A DNA stretch of 64,000 nucleotides. It comes from Halomicrococcus gelatinilyticus. GTDB lineage: Archaea; Halobacteriota; Halobacteria; Halobacteriales; Haladaptataceae. Location of the stretch: the NCBI GenBank assembly GCA_024227995.1, contig CP100465.1:868001-932000 (forward strand), in the 5' to 3' direction. Position 1 is the stretch's first letter, and the number at the start of each line of letters is the position of its first letter. The notes under the pieces are model-generated. The model was not told where the DNA came from. It did not search any database and saw only the letters and a list, made by a program, of their open reading frames with translations. The position numbers were made by a program, and so were the translations under genes. Shown here piece after piece: positions 36,668 through 45,084 of this stretch.

Positions 36668-37057
36668 TCATCGGCGGGCGAGGTCGTACGCCAGCGTCAC
36701 GGTCGTCAGGAAGACGCCCAACGCGAGCACCGGGACGATGGGGTTCAGGCCCACGCTACACGCCGACGCGGCCGAGTCCCCACAGGTTCGCGCCGGACCG
36801 AGGCCGGCGAACAGCGCGAGGAACCCACCGCCGGACGCGAGCGCCGCTCCGCGTCGCGGCCAGTCGTCCATCCGGAGGCCGCGCGCGAACTGGACGACGA
36901 ACCCTGCACCGGGCAGTGCGTACGTCGCCAGGACGGGAAGGCCGAGGAGTCCGAACAGGAGCGACGCGAGCGCGGCGGCAACGACGAACGCCAGCGAAAC
37001 CGAGAGTCCGGCCGCCAGGAAGGTCTGCGGACCGTTTCGTCCATGGGCGTCGCTCAT
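36668..37057 (-). CDS. Small membrane protein, about four helices
   Basis: 129 residues with hydrophobic segments near residues 13-38, 40-60, 70-88 and 105-122 (for example LAFVVAAALASLLFGLLGLP and PIVPVLALGVFLTTVTLAYD). Two Cys (RTCGDSAASACS) lie in an outside or inside loop and could form a disulfide. No family recognised. Ends 19 bases from repeat copy B. Confidence 0.7.
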   Translation of the reverse strand: MSDAHGRNGPQTFLAAGLSVSLAFVVAAALASLLFGLLGLPVLATYALPGAGFVVQFARGLRMDDWPRRGAALASGGGFLALFAGLGPARTCGDSAASACSVGLNPIVPVLALGVFLTTVTLAYDLARR

Positions 37058-37110
37058 CCGGTTTCACCACGGCCGTCCAGGAGGAAAAGGTTCGGGAGCG
37101 CGGGGCAGGC

Positions 37111-38022
37111 TCAGTAGTGCCAGGGGTAGTCGTCGAAGTCCGGGTCGCGCCCCTCGTTGAAGGCGTCGCGGCCCTCCTGGGCCTCGTCGGTCATGTACGC
37201 AAGCCGCGTGGCCTCGCCGGCGAACACCTGCTGGCCGACCATGCCGTCCGAGTCGAGGTTGAACGCGTACTTCAGCATCCGCATCGCGGTCGGCGACTTC
37301 GAGTTGATCTCCGCTGCCCACTCCAGCGCGACGTCCTCCAGGTCCTCGTGGGGGACCGCCTCGTTGACCATACCCATCTCTTCGGCCTCCGCGGCGGAGT
37401 AGGTCTTTCCGAGGAAGAACACCTCGCGGGCCTTCTTCTGGCCGACCTGGCGGGCGAGGTAGGCGGAGCCGAACCCGCCGTCGAAGCTGCCGACGTCGGG
37501 GTCGGTCTGGAGGAACTTCGCGTGCTCCTCGCTGGCGAGGGTGAGGTCGCAGACGACGTGGAGGCTGTGGCCGCCGCCGACCGCCCATCCGGGGACGACG
37601 CAGACGACCGGCTTGGGGATGTGGCGGATGAGCCGCTGCACTTCGAGGATGTGGAGGCGACCGACGCCCGATTCGGCGGCGTCGTCGTCCTTGCTGTCGC
37701 TCCCGTCCTCGTCGCGGTACTCGTAGCCGGACTCGCCGCGGATGGACTGGTCGCCGCCGGCGCAGAACGCCCAGCCGCCGTCCTTGGGCGACGGGCCGTT
37801 GCCCGTCAGGAGGACGCAGCCGACGTCCGTCTGGCGCTTGGCGTGGTCGAGCGCCGCGTACAGTTCGTCGACCGTCTCTGGGCGGAAGGCGTTGCGCACT
37901 GCGGGACGGTCGAACGCGATGCGGACGGTCCCCTGGTCTTTCGCGCGATGGTAGGTGACGTCGCGGAGGTCGAGATCATCGATCTCCTCCCAGCGGTCCC
38001 CGTCGAACAGTTCCGATACCAT
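37111..38022 (-). CDS. menB: 1,4-dihydroxy-2-naphthoyl-CoA synthase
   Basis: 303 residues. Crotonase-fold enzyme that closes the naphthoate ring in menaquinone synthesis. RPAVRNAFRPETVDELYAAL, AFCAGGDQSIRGESGYEY, VPGWAVGGGHSLHVVCDLTL and KTYSAAEAEEMGMVNEAVPH are MenB motifs; the C-terminal ARDAFNEGRDPDF...PWHY-type ending is typical. Other men genes are not in the window. An Asp/Ser-rich insertion (about residues 105-120) is a halophilic feature. Confidence 0.93.
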   Translation of the reverse strand: MVSELFDGDRWEEIDDLDLRDVTYHRAKDQGTVRIAFDRPAVRNAFRPETVDELYAALDHAKRQTDVGCVLLTGNGPSPKDGGWAFCAGGDQSIRGESGYEYRDEDGSDSKDDDAAESGVGRLHILEVQRLIRHIPKPVVCVVPGWAVGGGHSLHVVCDLTLASEEHAKFLQTDPDVGSFDGGFGSAYLARQVGQKKAREVFFLGKTYSAAEAEEMGMVNEAVPHEDLEDVALEWAAEINSKSPTAMRMLKYAFNLDSDGMVGQQVFAGEATRLAYMTDEAQEGRDAFNEGRDPDFDDYPWHY

Positions 38023-38111
38023 GTCCGAAGTGGTGGACGGCGACCGCAAAAATCTGCCGCAACGCCCGACGCGGACGCGAGTCGGGCGAGGGGGAGACCC
38101 GCGACCGACGG

Positions 38112-39185
38112 TCAGAACAGGTCGTCGATCTGTTCGTTGTGGAACTGCTCGGCAGGGTCGACGCGCTCCTGCTGCTTGCTCGCCTGCTTCGCCCGCTCCA
38201 TGAACTCGTCGATGCGGTCGGAGCGCTCGGCGCCGCCGAGCAGGACGAGCGACGCGAGGCGTTCGCTCTCCAGCGGGAAGTCGCCGCCGCGCACCTGGAG
38301 GCTGCCGGTCTGCTCTTCGACCCACTGGCGGGCGCGTTCGACGCCCTTCCGCGAGATGCGGTCGGGCTGGCCGGCGATGACCAGCAGCGCGGAGTCGGCC
38401 TCGACCGCGTTCGGAAGGCTGAGGTTGGAGAGCAGCGCCTGCCGCGTGTTGCTCGTGATGGTGTTGACGTTCTCGGCGCTGTCCTCGTCGGCAGGAGCGG
38501 CGGCGTAGCCGAGCGTCGCGATGCCGCCGGACCGGAGCGTGTTGATGACCTCGCTGGAGTCGACGACGCTCTCACCGACGCCCTCGACCGCCTCGCCGGA
38601 CGCCAGCAGCAGGCCCACGCGGCGCGCGATGGACTCGTTGATGGCGTCGAACGCCTCGCCCATGCTCTCGCCCGCGGAGTGCCAGGCGTCGTTGTCGATG
38701 AGCAGCGTCGCGTCCGCCTCGCGGACGACGGTCTTCAGCGAGCGGCCGGCGTTGGCCTGGTACATCGCGCCCTCGCCGCGACCGGGGAGGACGCCGAGCG
38801 CGTACACCGGCATCCCGTAGACCTGCTGCAGTTCGTGGACGAGCACGGGCGCGCCGCCGCTGCCCGTGCCGCCGCCGAGACCCGCGACGACGAAGATGGC
38901 CTCCGCCTCGGCGGTGATGCGGCCGTCGAGCGACCCCATGACCTGCTGTGCGTCCTCCTGCATCACCTCGGCACCGAGCTCGTTGTCGCCGCCGACGCCG
39001 TGACCGTTCACGCGGTCCCGACCGACCAGCTGCGTGTCCAGGTCGAGCTCCCGGAGGTCAGCCTCCGCCGAGTTGACCGCGAGCGCGCCTTTCACTGCAC
39101 CGAACTCCATCCGACTGTCGAACTCCACCAGCCGCTGGGTTATCTTCCCCCCAGCTTGCCCCACACCTATCAGGACGACCTTCAT
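38112..39185 (-). CDS. cetZ: CetZ tubulin/FtsZ-family protein
   Basis: 357 residues. GTP-binding tubulin fold: MKVVLIGVGQAGGKITQRLV at the N-terminus, the T4 loop GLGGGTGSGGAPV near residue 103, GVLPGRGEG, and a helix H7 region with NDAWHSAGESMGEAFDAINE. The tail ends in a conserved-looking NEQIDDLF. CetZ proteins control cell shape and motility in haloarchaea. A decayed IS end begins 124 bases upstream of the start, so the native promoter region may be shortened. Confidence 0.93.
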   Translation of the reverse strand: MKVVLIGVGQAGGKITQRLVEFDSRMEFGAVKGALAVNSAEADLRELDLDTQLVGRDRVNGHGVGGDNELGAEVMQEDAQQVMGSLDGRITAEAEAIFVVAGLGGGTGSGGAPVLVHELQQVYGMPVYALGVLPGRGEGAMYQANAGRSLKTVVREADATLLIDNDAWHSAGESMGEAFDAINESIARRVGLLLASGEAVEGVGESVVDSSEVINTLRSGGIATLGYAAAPADEDSAENVNTITSNTRQALLSNLSLPNAVEADSALLVIAGQPDRISRKGVERARQWVEEQTGSLQVRGGDFPLESERLASLVLLGGAERSDRIDEFMERAKQASKQQERVDPAEQFHNEQIDDLF

Positions 39186-39510
39186 GAAACAATCCTCTAA
39201 TCGTCGGGTAATGAATTTTCCGACGGCCACCCCCAGGAAGAAGGCTGTCAACGAACGGACGTGTGACAGGGGTGGTTGCGGTCCAGGACTACAATCCCAT
39301 TGGAAAGAGCACTGTTCAGGTCCGCTGATTTCATGCGAAGTCGGCACTGACTCGACGAACGTAAACTTAATCCAGTCGCTAGCTTCAGTGCGCCGCGCCT
39401 AGCGAGAATCGGACCGTACTCGAAGTTAGAGTGTCAGTTCAAACACAGCAGTGGAAAACAATGATCGAACCATTCTCGTTGCAGGACGGACCCTCTTTTT
39501 CGACAGGGTT
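39186..39510. other. Upstream region of cetZ, entering the IS-like element
   Basis: No gene is recognised. From about 39309 rightward the base composition becomes clearly more AT-rich than the surroundings. The cetZ promoter must lie in the first about 120 bases; TAATGAATTTTCC near 39210-39220 is the only AT-rich candidate. Confidence 0.5.
39309..39322 (+). repeat. Left terminal inverted repeat of the IS-like element
   Basis: GCACTGTTCAGGTC; pairs with 40306-40319 on the opposite strand with 12 of 14 identical bases. The GTTCAG core is typical of haloarchaeal IS6-like ends as I recall them. Confidence 0.6.
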
Positions 39511-39915
39511 TCATCCGGAGTTGCGTGATTCGACTGTCACGATCTGTTCGCCGCCTGTCGCGATGTCAACGCCAATTCGAACAAGCATCACACCACCAAG
39601 AAAGAGCATTCCGATCAGTAGAAAATCGGGATAGATGTTGGTGGGTGACTCCCATACTTCCCCAAGTACTGTTAACCCAACGAACGACACGGCAGTTGCG
39701 AAATATCCGAGAGCAGCGAAAGAACGGAAAGTATGGTCGCCTATTTCAATGTTGAGGCCGGCCATAAGAAATGCAACGCCACCAAGTCCGAATACCCCAA
39801 GAGCAATTGCAGTGCGTGGACTGGATAGGACAGCATGAAAGCCGAATATAATCAGGAATACTTGAAGGATAACTAAATATGCGATGCCATAGTAGCTGAA
39901 TGAACCTTGTCTCAT
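39511..39915 (-). CDS. AT-rich membrane protein inside the IS-like element
   Basis: 134 residues with four hydrophobic helices (YYGIAYLVILQVFLIIFGFH, IALGVFGLGGVAFLMAGLNI, SFAALGYFATAVSFVGLTVL, FLLIGMLFLGGVMLVRIGVD). Codon use is far more AT-rich than neighbouring genes, which points to transfer. Start at the ATG giving MRQGSFSYYG; the longer open frame upstream overlaps the transposase remnant and is not credible. No family recognised. Confidence 0.72.
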   Translation of the reverse strand: MRQGSFSYYGIAYLVILQVFLIIFGFHAVLSSPRTAIALGVFGLGGVAFLMAGLNIEIGDHTFRSFAALGYFATAVSFVGLTVLGEVWESPTNIYPDFLLIGMLFLGGVMLVRIGVDIATGGEQIVTVESRNSG

Positions 39916-40020
39916 GACGTGTAGGGCACGACGTGAGGAGTTGTATATTTTATGTAGTTTTTCTATATATTCTTCCCGACGCAATGCGCACAGGCTCCAC
40001 GTGCTGCAATCAAAAGGCTC

Positions 40021-40312
40021 AATCCCACGCTCACCATCGTCGTCACCAAGCAGTTCCTCACCGGATTGCAAGAGAAACACCGCGTCGTCTTCGTTGTGCT
40101 TCTCGTCGATGGCCCACCGTTACAGGCTGAACTCTTTGAACTTAACCTCCGACTTCAGCACGTCACCCATGGAAATCGGAACAGCATCGAACGTGTCTTC
40201 AAGAAGGTGAAACGCCGCACCAGCTAGTTACGAATCATTTCCGTATCGCCGCGACCACACCGTCGAAACCTGGCTGGAAGTGCTTGCGTTCGTATCTAAT
40301 AACCTGATCTGA
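40021..40312 (+). pseudogene. IS6-family transposase remnant (C-terminal, frameshifted)
   Basis: The plus frame from about 40021 reads ...LTIVVTKQFLTGLQEKHRVV, FVVLLVDGPPLQAELFELNL, then HVTHGNRNSIERVFKKVKRRTS, matching the DDE-domain end of haloarchaeal IS6-like transposases (the HGNRN..ERVF..KRRT block with the catalytic Glu). A stop at 40225-40227 is bypassed in the next frame, which continues SYESFPYRRDHTVETWLEVL and ends FVSNNLI at 40312. The N-terminal two thirds are missing. Confidence 0.8.
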
Positions 40313-40319
40313 ACGGTGC
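40306..40319 (-). repeat. Right terminal inverted repeat of the IS-like element
   Basis: GATCTGAACGGTGC on the plus strand; it overlaps the transposase stop codon, as in intact relatives. Confidence 0.6.
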
Positions 40320-40340
40320 AGTTAGGAAAGGAACTCGAAC

Positions 40341-40347
40341 CTTAAGT
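40341..40347 (+). promoter_or_regulatory. TATA-like element before the DUF7310-like gene
   Basis: CTTAAGT 25-31 bases before the ATG at 40372, just outside the IS-like element. Confidence 0.5.
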
Positions 40348-40371
40348 ACCAGCACGGGGCCAGGACCAGCG

Positions 40372-40767
40372 ATGCCCGACGCCAACACACTCGACGAGCG
40401 TCTCCGCACGGTCGAACGCGCGCTCGCCGACGCCGAGGAACTGCCCGACCTCGACGCCCAGGCCGAACTCGAAGCGACGACCGACGACCTCGCGGCGCGA
40501 CTGGACGACCTCGAATCGCGCGTGGACGAACTCGACGCCGCCGTCCAGGCGGTCCGCGGGTACGTGGGCACCATTCGCGCCGTCAACGAGGACGTCGAGC
40601 GCCGCGCCGACGCCGCGCTCGCGAAGGCCGAGGCGGTCGACGCCCCGCCCGACGCGCCGGCACCGGACCCGGTCGCGACCGGACCACGCGACGTTGCCTG
40701 CCGCGAGGACGACGGCACGGACGGCGCGGACCGCTCGCTCGTCGACCGGCTCCGGGAGCGGCTGTGA
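40372..40767 (+). CDS. Coiled-coil protein (DUF7310-like)
   Basis: 131 residues, acidic. Two heptad-rich stretches, residues 5-35 (LDERLRTVERALADAEELPD) and 38-70 (DDLAARLDDLESRVDELDAA), then a linker and a basic end SLVDRLRERL. I recall this as DUF7310, found next to haloarchaeal pilus/secretion ATPases (not checked). Its stop overlaps the next start by four bases. Confidence 0.75.
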   Translation: MPDANTLDERLRTVERALADAEELPDLDAQAELEATTDDLAARLDDLESRVDELDAAVQAVRGYVGTIRAVNEDVERRADAALAKAEAVDAPPDAPAPDPVATGPRDVACREDDGTDGADRSLVDRLRERL

Positions 40768-41327
40768 TCGTCCGGACGGTGCTCGCCGTCTCGCTGGCGC
40801 TCGCGCTGTGTACACTCGCGTTCCCCGCCGTCGAGGACGCCCGCACGACGCGCACCGAGCGCGCCGTCGAGGGCGAACTCGGCCGCCTCTCGCGGGCGAT
40901 GCACGCGGTGACGGCCGACGACCCCGTCGCCGTCGACGAACGCGGCGCACGCAGGAGCGTCACGCTCGTGATTCCGTCCGCGTCGGCCGCCGGCGCCCGC
41001 CTGGAGTTCGTCGCGGTCGGTGGCGTCCCCGACCGCGACCGGCCACCCGACGTGGAGGAGGGACCGCCAGCGGACGCACGCCGCGACGCTCGGTCCGTGG
41101 ACGCGCACGGCGACGTCCTCGCCTACCGGGTCGCCGGCGGGCGGACGCGCGTCGAGCGCGTCCCGTTCGACGTGCGGGTGGCGGCGGAAAGGAAAGGGGA
41201 CGGCTGGCAGGTGCGTTCGGACGACGACCCGCTGGTCGTCCGGTCGCCCGGTCGGATTCGACTCCTCCTCCGGTTCGTCACCTACCGGGGGACGCCGACG
41301 GTCCTGGTCGCCGAAGCACGACGATGA
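40764..41327 (+). CDS. Membrane-anchored DUF7311-like protein
   Basis: 187 residues. One N-terminal hydrophobic helix (VRTVLAVSLALALCTLAFPA), then an extracellular acidic/basic domain with strands such as SVTLVIPSASAAGARLEFVA and GRIRLLLRFVTYRGTPTVLV. Looks like an accessory pilin-type protein; I recall DUF7311 as partner of DUF7310. In this genome the rest of the expected cluster lies about 15 kb away. Confidence 0.75.
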   Translation: MIVRTVLAVSLALALCTLAFPAVEDARTTRTERAVEGELGRLSRAMHAVTADDPVAVDERGARRSVTLVIPSASAAGARLEFVAVGGVPDRDRPPDVEEGPPADARRDARSVDAHGDVLAYRVAGGRTRVERVPFDVRVAAERKGDGWQVRSDDDPLVVRSPGRIRLLLRFVTYRGTPTVLVAEARR

Positions 41328-41440
41328 CTGACGAAGCGTCACCGCGGAACGGTCCGCCGCTGGCTCGCGTCGACGGCACCCGAGACCTTGTTGCGCCAGC
41401 GGTGCGACGGGATTTATCACGGATGACGACGGAACGTTGA
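41324..41440 (+). CDS. 38-residue open frame coupled to the DUF7311-like gene, possible remnant
   Basis: ATG overlaps the preceding stop (ATGA) and reads MTDEASPRNGPPLARVDGTR then DLVAPAVRRDLSRMTTER. The coupling mirrors other genes of this cluster, so it may be the truncated N-terminus of the secretion ATPase gene that usually follows. It could also be chance. Confidence 0.35.
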   Translation: MTDEASPRNGPPLARVDGTRDLVAPAVRRDLSRMTTER

Positions 41441-41443
41441 TAG

Positions 41444-42862
41444 ATGGTTCCCCGCAAGCGACTGCGAGCACTGTTCGTCCTCCTCACGGTCGTCTGCGCC
41501 GGCGTCCTGGTCGCCGGATTCGTCGGACAGATCGGCGCAGGGGCCGCGAGCGGCGCGGACACGACGGACGGCCCCCACGGCATCACCGAGGTTCCCGCGG
41601 ACGAACTCACCGTCGTCACCGACCACAGGACGCCAACGGTCGGGTCGAAGCTCGTCGCACTCGGCCCCGACGAGGAGGTCCGGTACTACAACGCGACGCT
41701 GGACTACTACTCCGACGTGGACCCCAGTCCGGCCGGCAAGTACACCGTCACGTACGTCGGCGCCGAGGACCTCTCGAAGCGCGAGTGCGACGGCGCGACG
41801 CGCTGTCGCCGGATGGTCGTCGAGCGCCTCAACATGTCCACCGACGAGGTGACGCGGCTGTACAGTCGCGTCGTCCCCACGTACGAGGGCTTCCGCCTCC
41901 CGTACACGAACCGCTGGCACGACGTCGACCGCATCAACGACACCCACTTCGCCGTCGCCGACATCGAGCGCGACCAGGTGTTCGTCGTCAACACCTCCAG
42001 CGAGATCATCACGTGGACGTGGCAGGCGCTCGCCCACTACTCCCACGACAGCGGCGGGCCGTACCCCTACGACTTCACGCACGTCAACGACGTCGAGGTG
42101 CTCGACGACGGCCGGATAATGGCGAGCATCCGCAACCAGGACGAGGTCGTGTTCATCAACCGCACGACGGGCGTCGTCGAGGACTGGACGCTCGGGGACG
42201 AGGGCAACCACAGCCGCCTCTTCGGCCAGCACAACCCCGACTACATCCCCGAGTCCCGAGGCGGTCCCGCGGTTCTCGTCGCCGACTCGCACAACGACCG
42301 CGTCGTGGAGTACCAGCGCATCGACGGCGAGTGGCGCGAGAGCTGGGTGTGGAAGGACGACCGGGCGCAGTGGACCCGGGACGCGGACCGCCTGCCGAAC
42401 GGCCACACGCTCGTCACGGACACGCACGGCAACCGCGTCGTCGAGATCGACGAGGACGGCGACGCCGTCTGGAGCGCGAGGCTCAACTTCCCCTACGACG
42501 CCGAACGGCTCGGTACCGGCGACGAGAGCGCGGGCGGGCCGAGCGCGGCGCGCGCAGGGCTCGCGAACGCGAACGACCTCGACGGCGACCAGGGCGCGGT
42601 GATAGACGCGAAGGGCACGTCGGACGACGGCGACGGCGGTCTGCTCGCCCTGCCCGGAGCGGCGATGACCGCCGTCGAGGACGCGATCCCGGCGAAGGTG
42701 TTGAACGGTGCGCTGTACGTGCTCCCCGGCTGGTTCGACGTGGGCGACCTGTTCGCGCTCGTCGGCTTCGTCGGCGTCACGGCGACGTGGGGCGGTGCGG
42801 AGGCGTACTGGCGTGGGTACCGGCTCCGACTCCCGGTCGGGCGCGTCGACGAGGATTCCTGA
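41444..42862 (+). CDS. Arylsulfotransferase-like (ASST) beta-propeller membrane protein
   Basis: 472 residues. An N-terminal hydrophobic anchor (ALFVLLTVVCAGVLVAGFVG), a six-bladed-type propeller with blade motifs HDVDRINDTHFAVADIERDQ, HVNDVEVLDDGRIMASIRNQ and DADRLPNGHTLVTDTHGNRV, and a C-terminal hydrophobic helix near residue 430-450. The H-x-N/D pattern in the blades matches arylsulfotransferase (ASST) proteins. Sulfate transfer is a family inference; the donor and acceptor are unknown. Possibly modifies extracellular glycans with the following hydrolase. Confidence 0.82.
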   Translation: MVPRKRLRALFVLLTVVCAGVLVAGFVGQIGAGAASGADTTDGPHGITEVPADELTVVTDHRTPTVGSKLVALGPDEEVRYYNATLDYYSDVDPSPAGKYTVTYVGAEDLSKRECDGATRCRRMVVERLNMSTDEVTRLYSRVVPTYEGFRLPYTNRWHDVDRINDTHFAVADIERDQVFVVNTSSEIITWTWQALAHYSHDSGGPYPYDFTHVNDVEVLDDGRIMASIRNQDEVVFINRTTGVVEDWTLGDEGNHSRLFGQHNPDYIPESRGGPAVLVADSHNDRVVEYQRIDGEWRESWVWKDDRAQWTRDADRLPNGHTLVTDTHGNRVVEIDEDGDAVWSARLNFPYDAERLGTGDESAGGPSAARAGLANANDLDGDQGAVIDAKGTSDDGDGGLLALPGAAMTAVEDAIPAKVLNGALYVLPGWFDVGDLFALVGFVGVTATWGGAEAYWRGYRLRLPVGRVDEDS

Positions 42863-42901
42863 CGGACCGCCGTCACGACAGCACCCCCTGACCGTCGTAA
42901 C

Positions 42902-42908
42902 CTTTAGG
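42902..42908 (+). promoter_or_regulatory. TATA-like element before the GH5-like gene
   Basis: CTTTAGG 26-32 bases before the ATG at 42934. Confidence 0.4.
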
Positions 42909-42933
42909 CGATGGCCGTTGTCCCGGTAGACGG

Positions 42934-44196
42934 ATGAACGGGCGCACCTCCCGTCGTGGGTTTCTGGTCAAGGGTATCGGCGCGAGTGCAGGCGGTCTGC
43001 TGACCGCAGGGACGGTCCGCGACGCGGGCGACGAACGCGCGCGGACGCCTCGCGAGGGAACCGGGACGAACGGGGCGAGACGGACAGCGGGGTCGACCGG
43101 CGAAGGGACGACGAACGACGTCCTCCCGGACGAGTTCGACACGAACGCGCCGGTCGACGTCCGCGGCGCGATCTACGTTCCGACGCGGGCGTTCAACCGC
43201 TACCAGATGTGGCACGACTACGACCCCGACGTCACCGAACGCGACCTGGGGTACGCCGAGCGACTGAACCTGAACGCCATCCGGACGTGGATGAGCTACC
43301 AGTACTGGCTCCAGGACCCTGAGGGGCACGAGCAGGCGCTCGAACACTTCCTCGACACGGCCGACGACTACGGACTCCGGGTCGTGCTCGGCCTCCACGA
43401 CAGCATCGGCCTGGAGCCGACGTACGAGAACCTCGTCCAGGACGACCTGCTCAAGGGCGTCCACACGTTCTCGCCGGCGACGCGGACGATGCTCAACGAG
43501 AACCTCTGGGAGAAACCGCGTGAGTACGTCCGGTGGTTCATGCGGCGGTACAGCGACGACGACCGCCTGCTCGCCATCGAGTTGACCAACGAACCCGGGT
43601 GGAACCGGAAGGACATGCGGTTCATGGAGGAGATGGCGAAGACGCTCACCGTCTACCGGGGCGACGTCCCGCTGACGGTCGGGTCGACGAGCCTCGCGAA
43701 CAACACCCACTTCCTGGAGTGGGGGATGGACATCCTCCAGTTCCACTACAACTTCGCCAACACGCCGGCCCAGTACCGCCGGATGCTCCGACAGGCCAAC
43801 CACGTCATCACGAAGATGGACAAACCCGTCTGGCTCTCGGAGTGGCAGCGCATCCGGCCGGGCGACGGCTTCTTCGCGAACCTCGACGACGGTTCGGCCG
43901 TGCCCGACTACTCCTCGCTCGCGCCGCTCATCCAGAAAGCTGGCATCGGGAACTTCTTCTGGTCGCTGATGCTCAAGCCGGCGTACTCCGCGAAACTGCG
44001 CCGGCAGGGCGTTATCAACGGCATCTTCCACGAGGACGGCAGCGTCTGGAGCCGCGACGACGCGAAGGCCATCAAGGCGATGTCCGGCGACGCCTCGTTC
44101 GACGGCCCGGAACGCCAGGAGTATCCCGAATGGGCCGCGGAGGTCAAGCCCAGTCGGCGGGGGGTCGACGCGCCCGACGGGCCACGACCGCGGTAG
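42934..44196 (+). CDS. Tat-exported GH5-like glycoside hydrolase (cellulase superfamily)
   Basis: 420 residues. The N-terminus TSRRGFLVKGIGASAGG is a Tat signal. The TIM-barrel shows LNLNAIRTWMSY, VVLGLHDS, the acid/base Glu in LLAIELTNEPGWN and the candidate nucleophile Glu in KPVWLSEWQ, the two strand-end glutamates of clan A hydrolases. Beta-mannanase or related activity is plausible; the substrate cannot be set. Its stop codon directly abuts the stop of the convergent beta-helix gene. Confidence 0.85.
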   Translation: MNGRTSRRGFLVKGIGASAGGLLTAGTVRDAGDERARTPREGTGTNGARRTAGSTGEGTTNDVLPDEFDTNAPVDVRGAIYVPTRAFNRYQMWHDYDPDVTERDLGYAERLNLNAIRTWMSYQYWLQDPEGHEQALEHFLDTADDYGLRVVLGLHDSIGLEPTYENLVQDDLLKGVHTFSPATRTMLNENLWEKPREYVRWFMRRYSDDDRLLAIELTNEPGWNRKDMRFMEEMAKTLTVYRGDVPLTVGSTSLANNTHFLEWGMDILQFHYNFANTPAQYRRMLRQANHVITKMDKPVWLSEWQRIRPGDGFFANLDDGSAVPDYSSLAPLIQKAGIGNFFWSLMLKPAYSAKLRRQGVINGIFHEDGSVWSRDDAKAIKAMSGDASFDGPERQEYPEWAAEVKPSRRGVDAPDGPRPR

Positions 44197-44943
44197 CTAC
44201 CTGGTGGCGTCGGCCCGTCGTCGCGCCGCGCGATATCGGCTGGTCGGTGCACGCACCGGCGACCGTTCGTCCGGGCCGACCGTGCCGACGGCGGTCGTCG
44301 ACTGCGTCGCGTCGGCTCGTCGGAACCGGCCGCGCCTCCGCGCGACGTCGCCCGCGTAGTTGTTCGCAAAGTAGTTGTTGTTCGCTATCCGGACGCGAGC
44401 GCTCTCGTTGTCGACGACCACCCCAACGAGGTTCCGCTCGAAGCCCGACCGCGCGACGGTGCTTCGAGTCGTGTTCCAGAACGTCACGCCCTCCGCGTTC
44501 CGGGACGCGTTCACTCGCCGAACCTGGATGTGTGAGCCGTTCTTCACGTGGATGCCGCGGTTCAGGTCCGACAGGTCGAACGACCGGACGGTGACGTTCG
44601 ACACGGAGCTCCCGTTGACGATGCGGATGCCCGTGGAGTTCGTCACCCCCCGGCCGTCGATGGCGTGCCCGAACCCGTCGAGGACCACGTCGCTCGATTT
44701 GATCCGGAAACAGCTGTCCGACAGCCCGGCGGCGCCGCCGACGTTGCTACGGAGAGCGTAGTAGCCGGGCTGGGAGATCGTCCGGCAGTGGGAGACGTTC
44801 GTGAACGACGGCTGACCGCTCTCCCCGTCGCTGGGGTCGACGAAGTGTTCACCGACGAGGACGACGCCACCGAGCGCCACACTGACCGAGAGAAGTGCGA
44901 GGAAGAGCCAGCGCGGGCTGGACGACAGCTTGGACGGGACCAT
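44197..44943 (-). CDS. Secreted right-handed parallel beta-helix protein
   Basis: 248 residues. N-terminal signal/anchor (RWLFLALLSVSVALGGVVLV), then CRTISQPGYYALRSNV and CFRIKSSDVVLDGFGHAIDG, followed by about five beta-helix coils (NGSSVSNVTVRSFDLSDLNR, HIQVRRVNASRNAEGVTFWN, STVARSGFERNLVGVVVDNE). NosD/pectate-lyase-like fold used for polysaccharide binding or cleavage. N-glycosylation sequons (NST, NGS, NVT) are abundant. Basic C-terminal tail. Confidence 0.82.
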   Translation of the reverse strand: MVPSKLSSSPRWLFLALLSVSVALGGVVLVGEHFVDPSDGESGQPSFTNVSHCRTISQPGYYALRSNVGGAAGLSDSCFRIKSSDVVLDGFGHAIDGRGVTNSTGIRIVNGSSVSNVTVRSFDLSDLNRGIHVKNGSHIQVRRVNASRNAEGVTFWNTTRSTVARSGFERNLVGVVVDNESARVRIANNNYFANNYAGDVARRRGRFRRADATQSTTAVGTVGPDERSPVRAPTSRYRAARRRADATR

Positions 44944-45084
44944 CTTGCTTCGTGGACCACGACGCTGTCCGGGAAAAAAGTACCTCCACCCATCAGCGGG
45001 CGAAACTGTCGAAGGAACGTACACGCGGTTCAGGGCCACCCTACCAGTCGGCTTAACCGCGTCCGGAGAGTTGCACCCGACCGG

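Larger units (their letters stand above)
39309..40319 (+). mobile_element. Decayed IS6-like element with a passenger gene
   Basis: About 1 kb with imperfect inverted ends, a broken C-terminal transposase remnant on the right, and in place of the N-terminal two thirds of the transposase an unrelated minus-strand membrane-protein gene. The length equals that of an ordinary IS6-family element, which may be coincidence. Flanks show TTGGAAAG on the left and TTAGGAAAG on the right, similar but not an exact target duplication. AT-richer than the rest of the window. Confidence 0.6.

Noticed and set aside
39916..40080. N-terminal extension of the membrane protein gene to 40080
   Set aside because: It overlaps the transposase remnant on the other strand and adds a charged non-membrane segment; the ATG at 39915 is sufficient.
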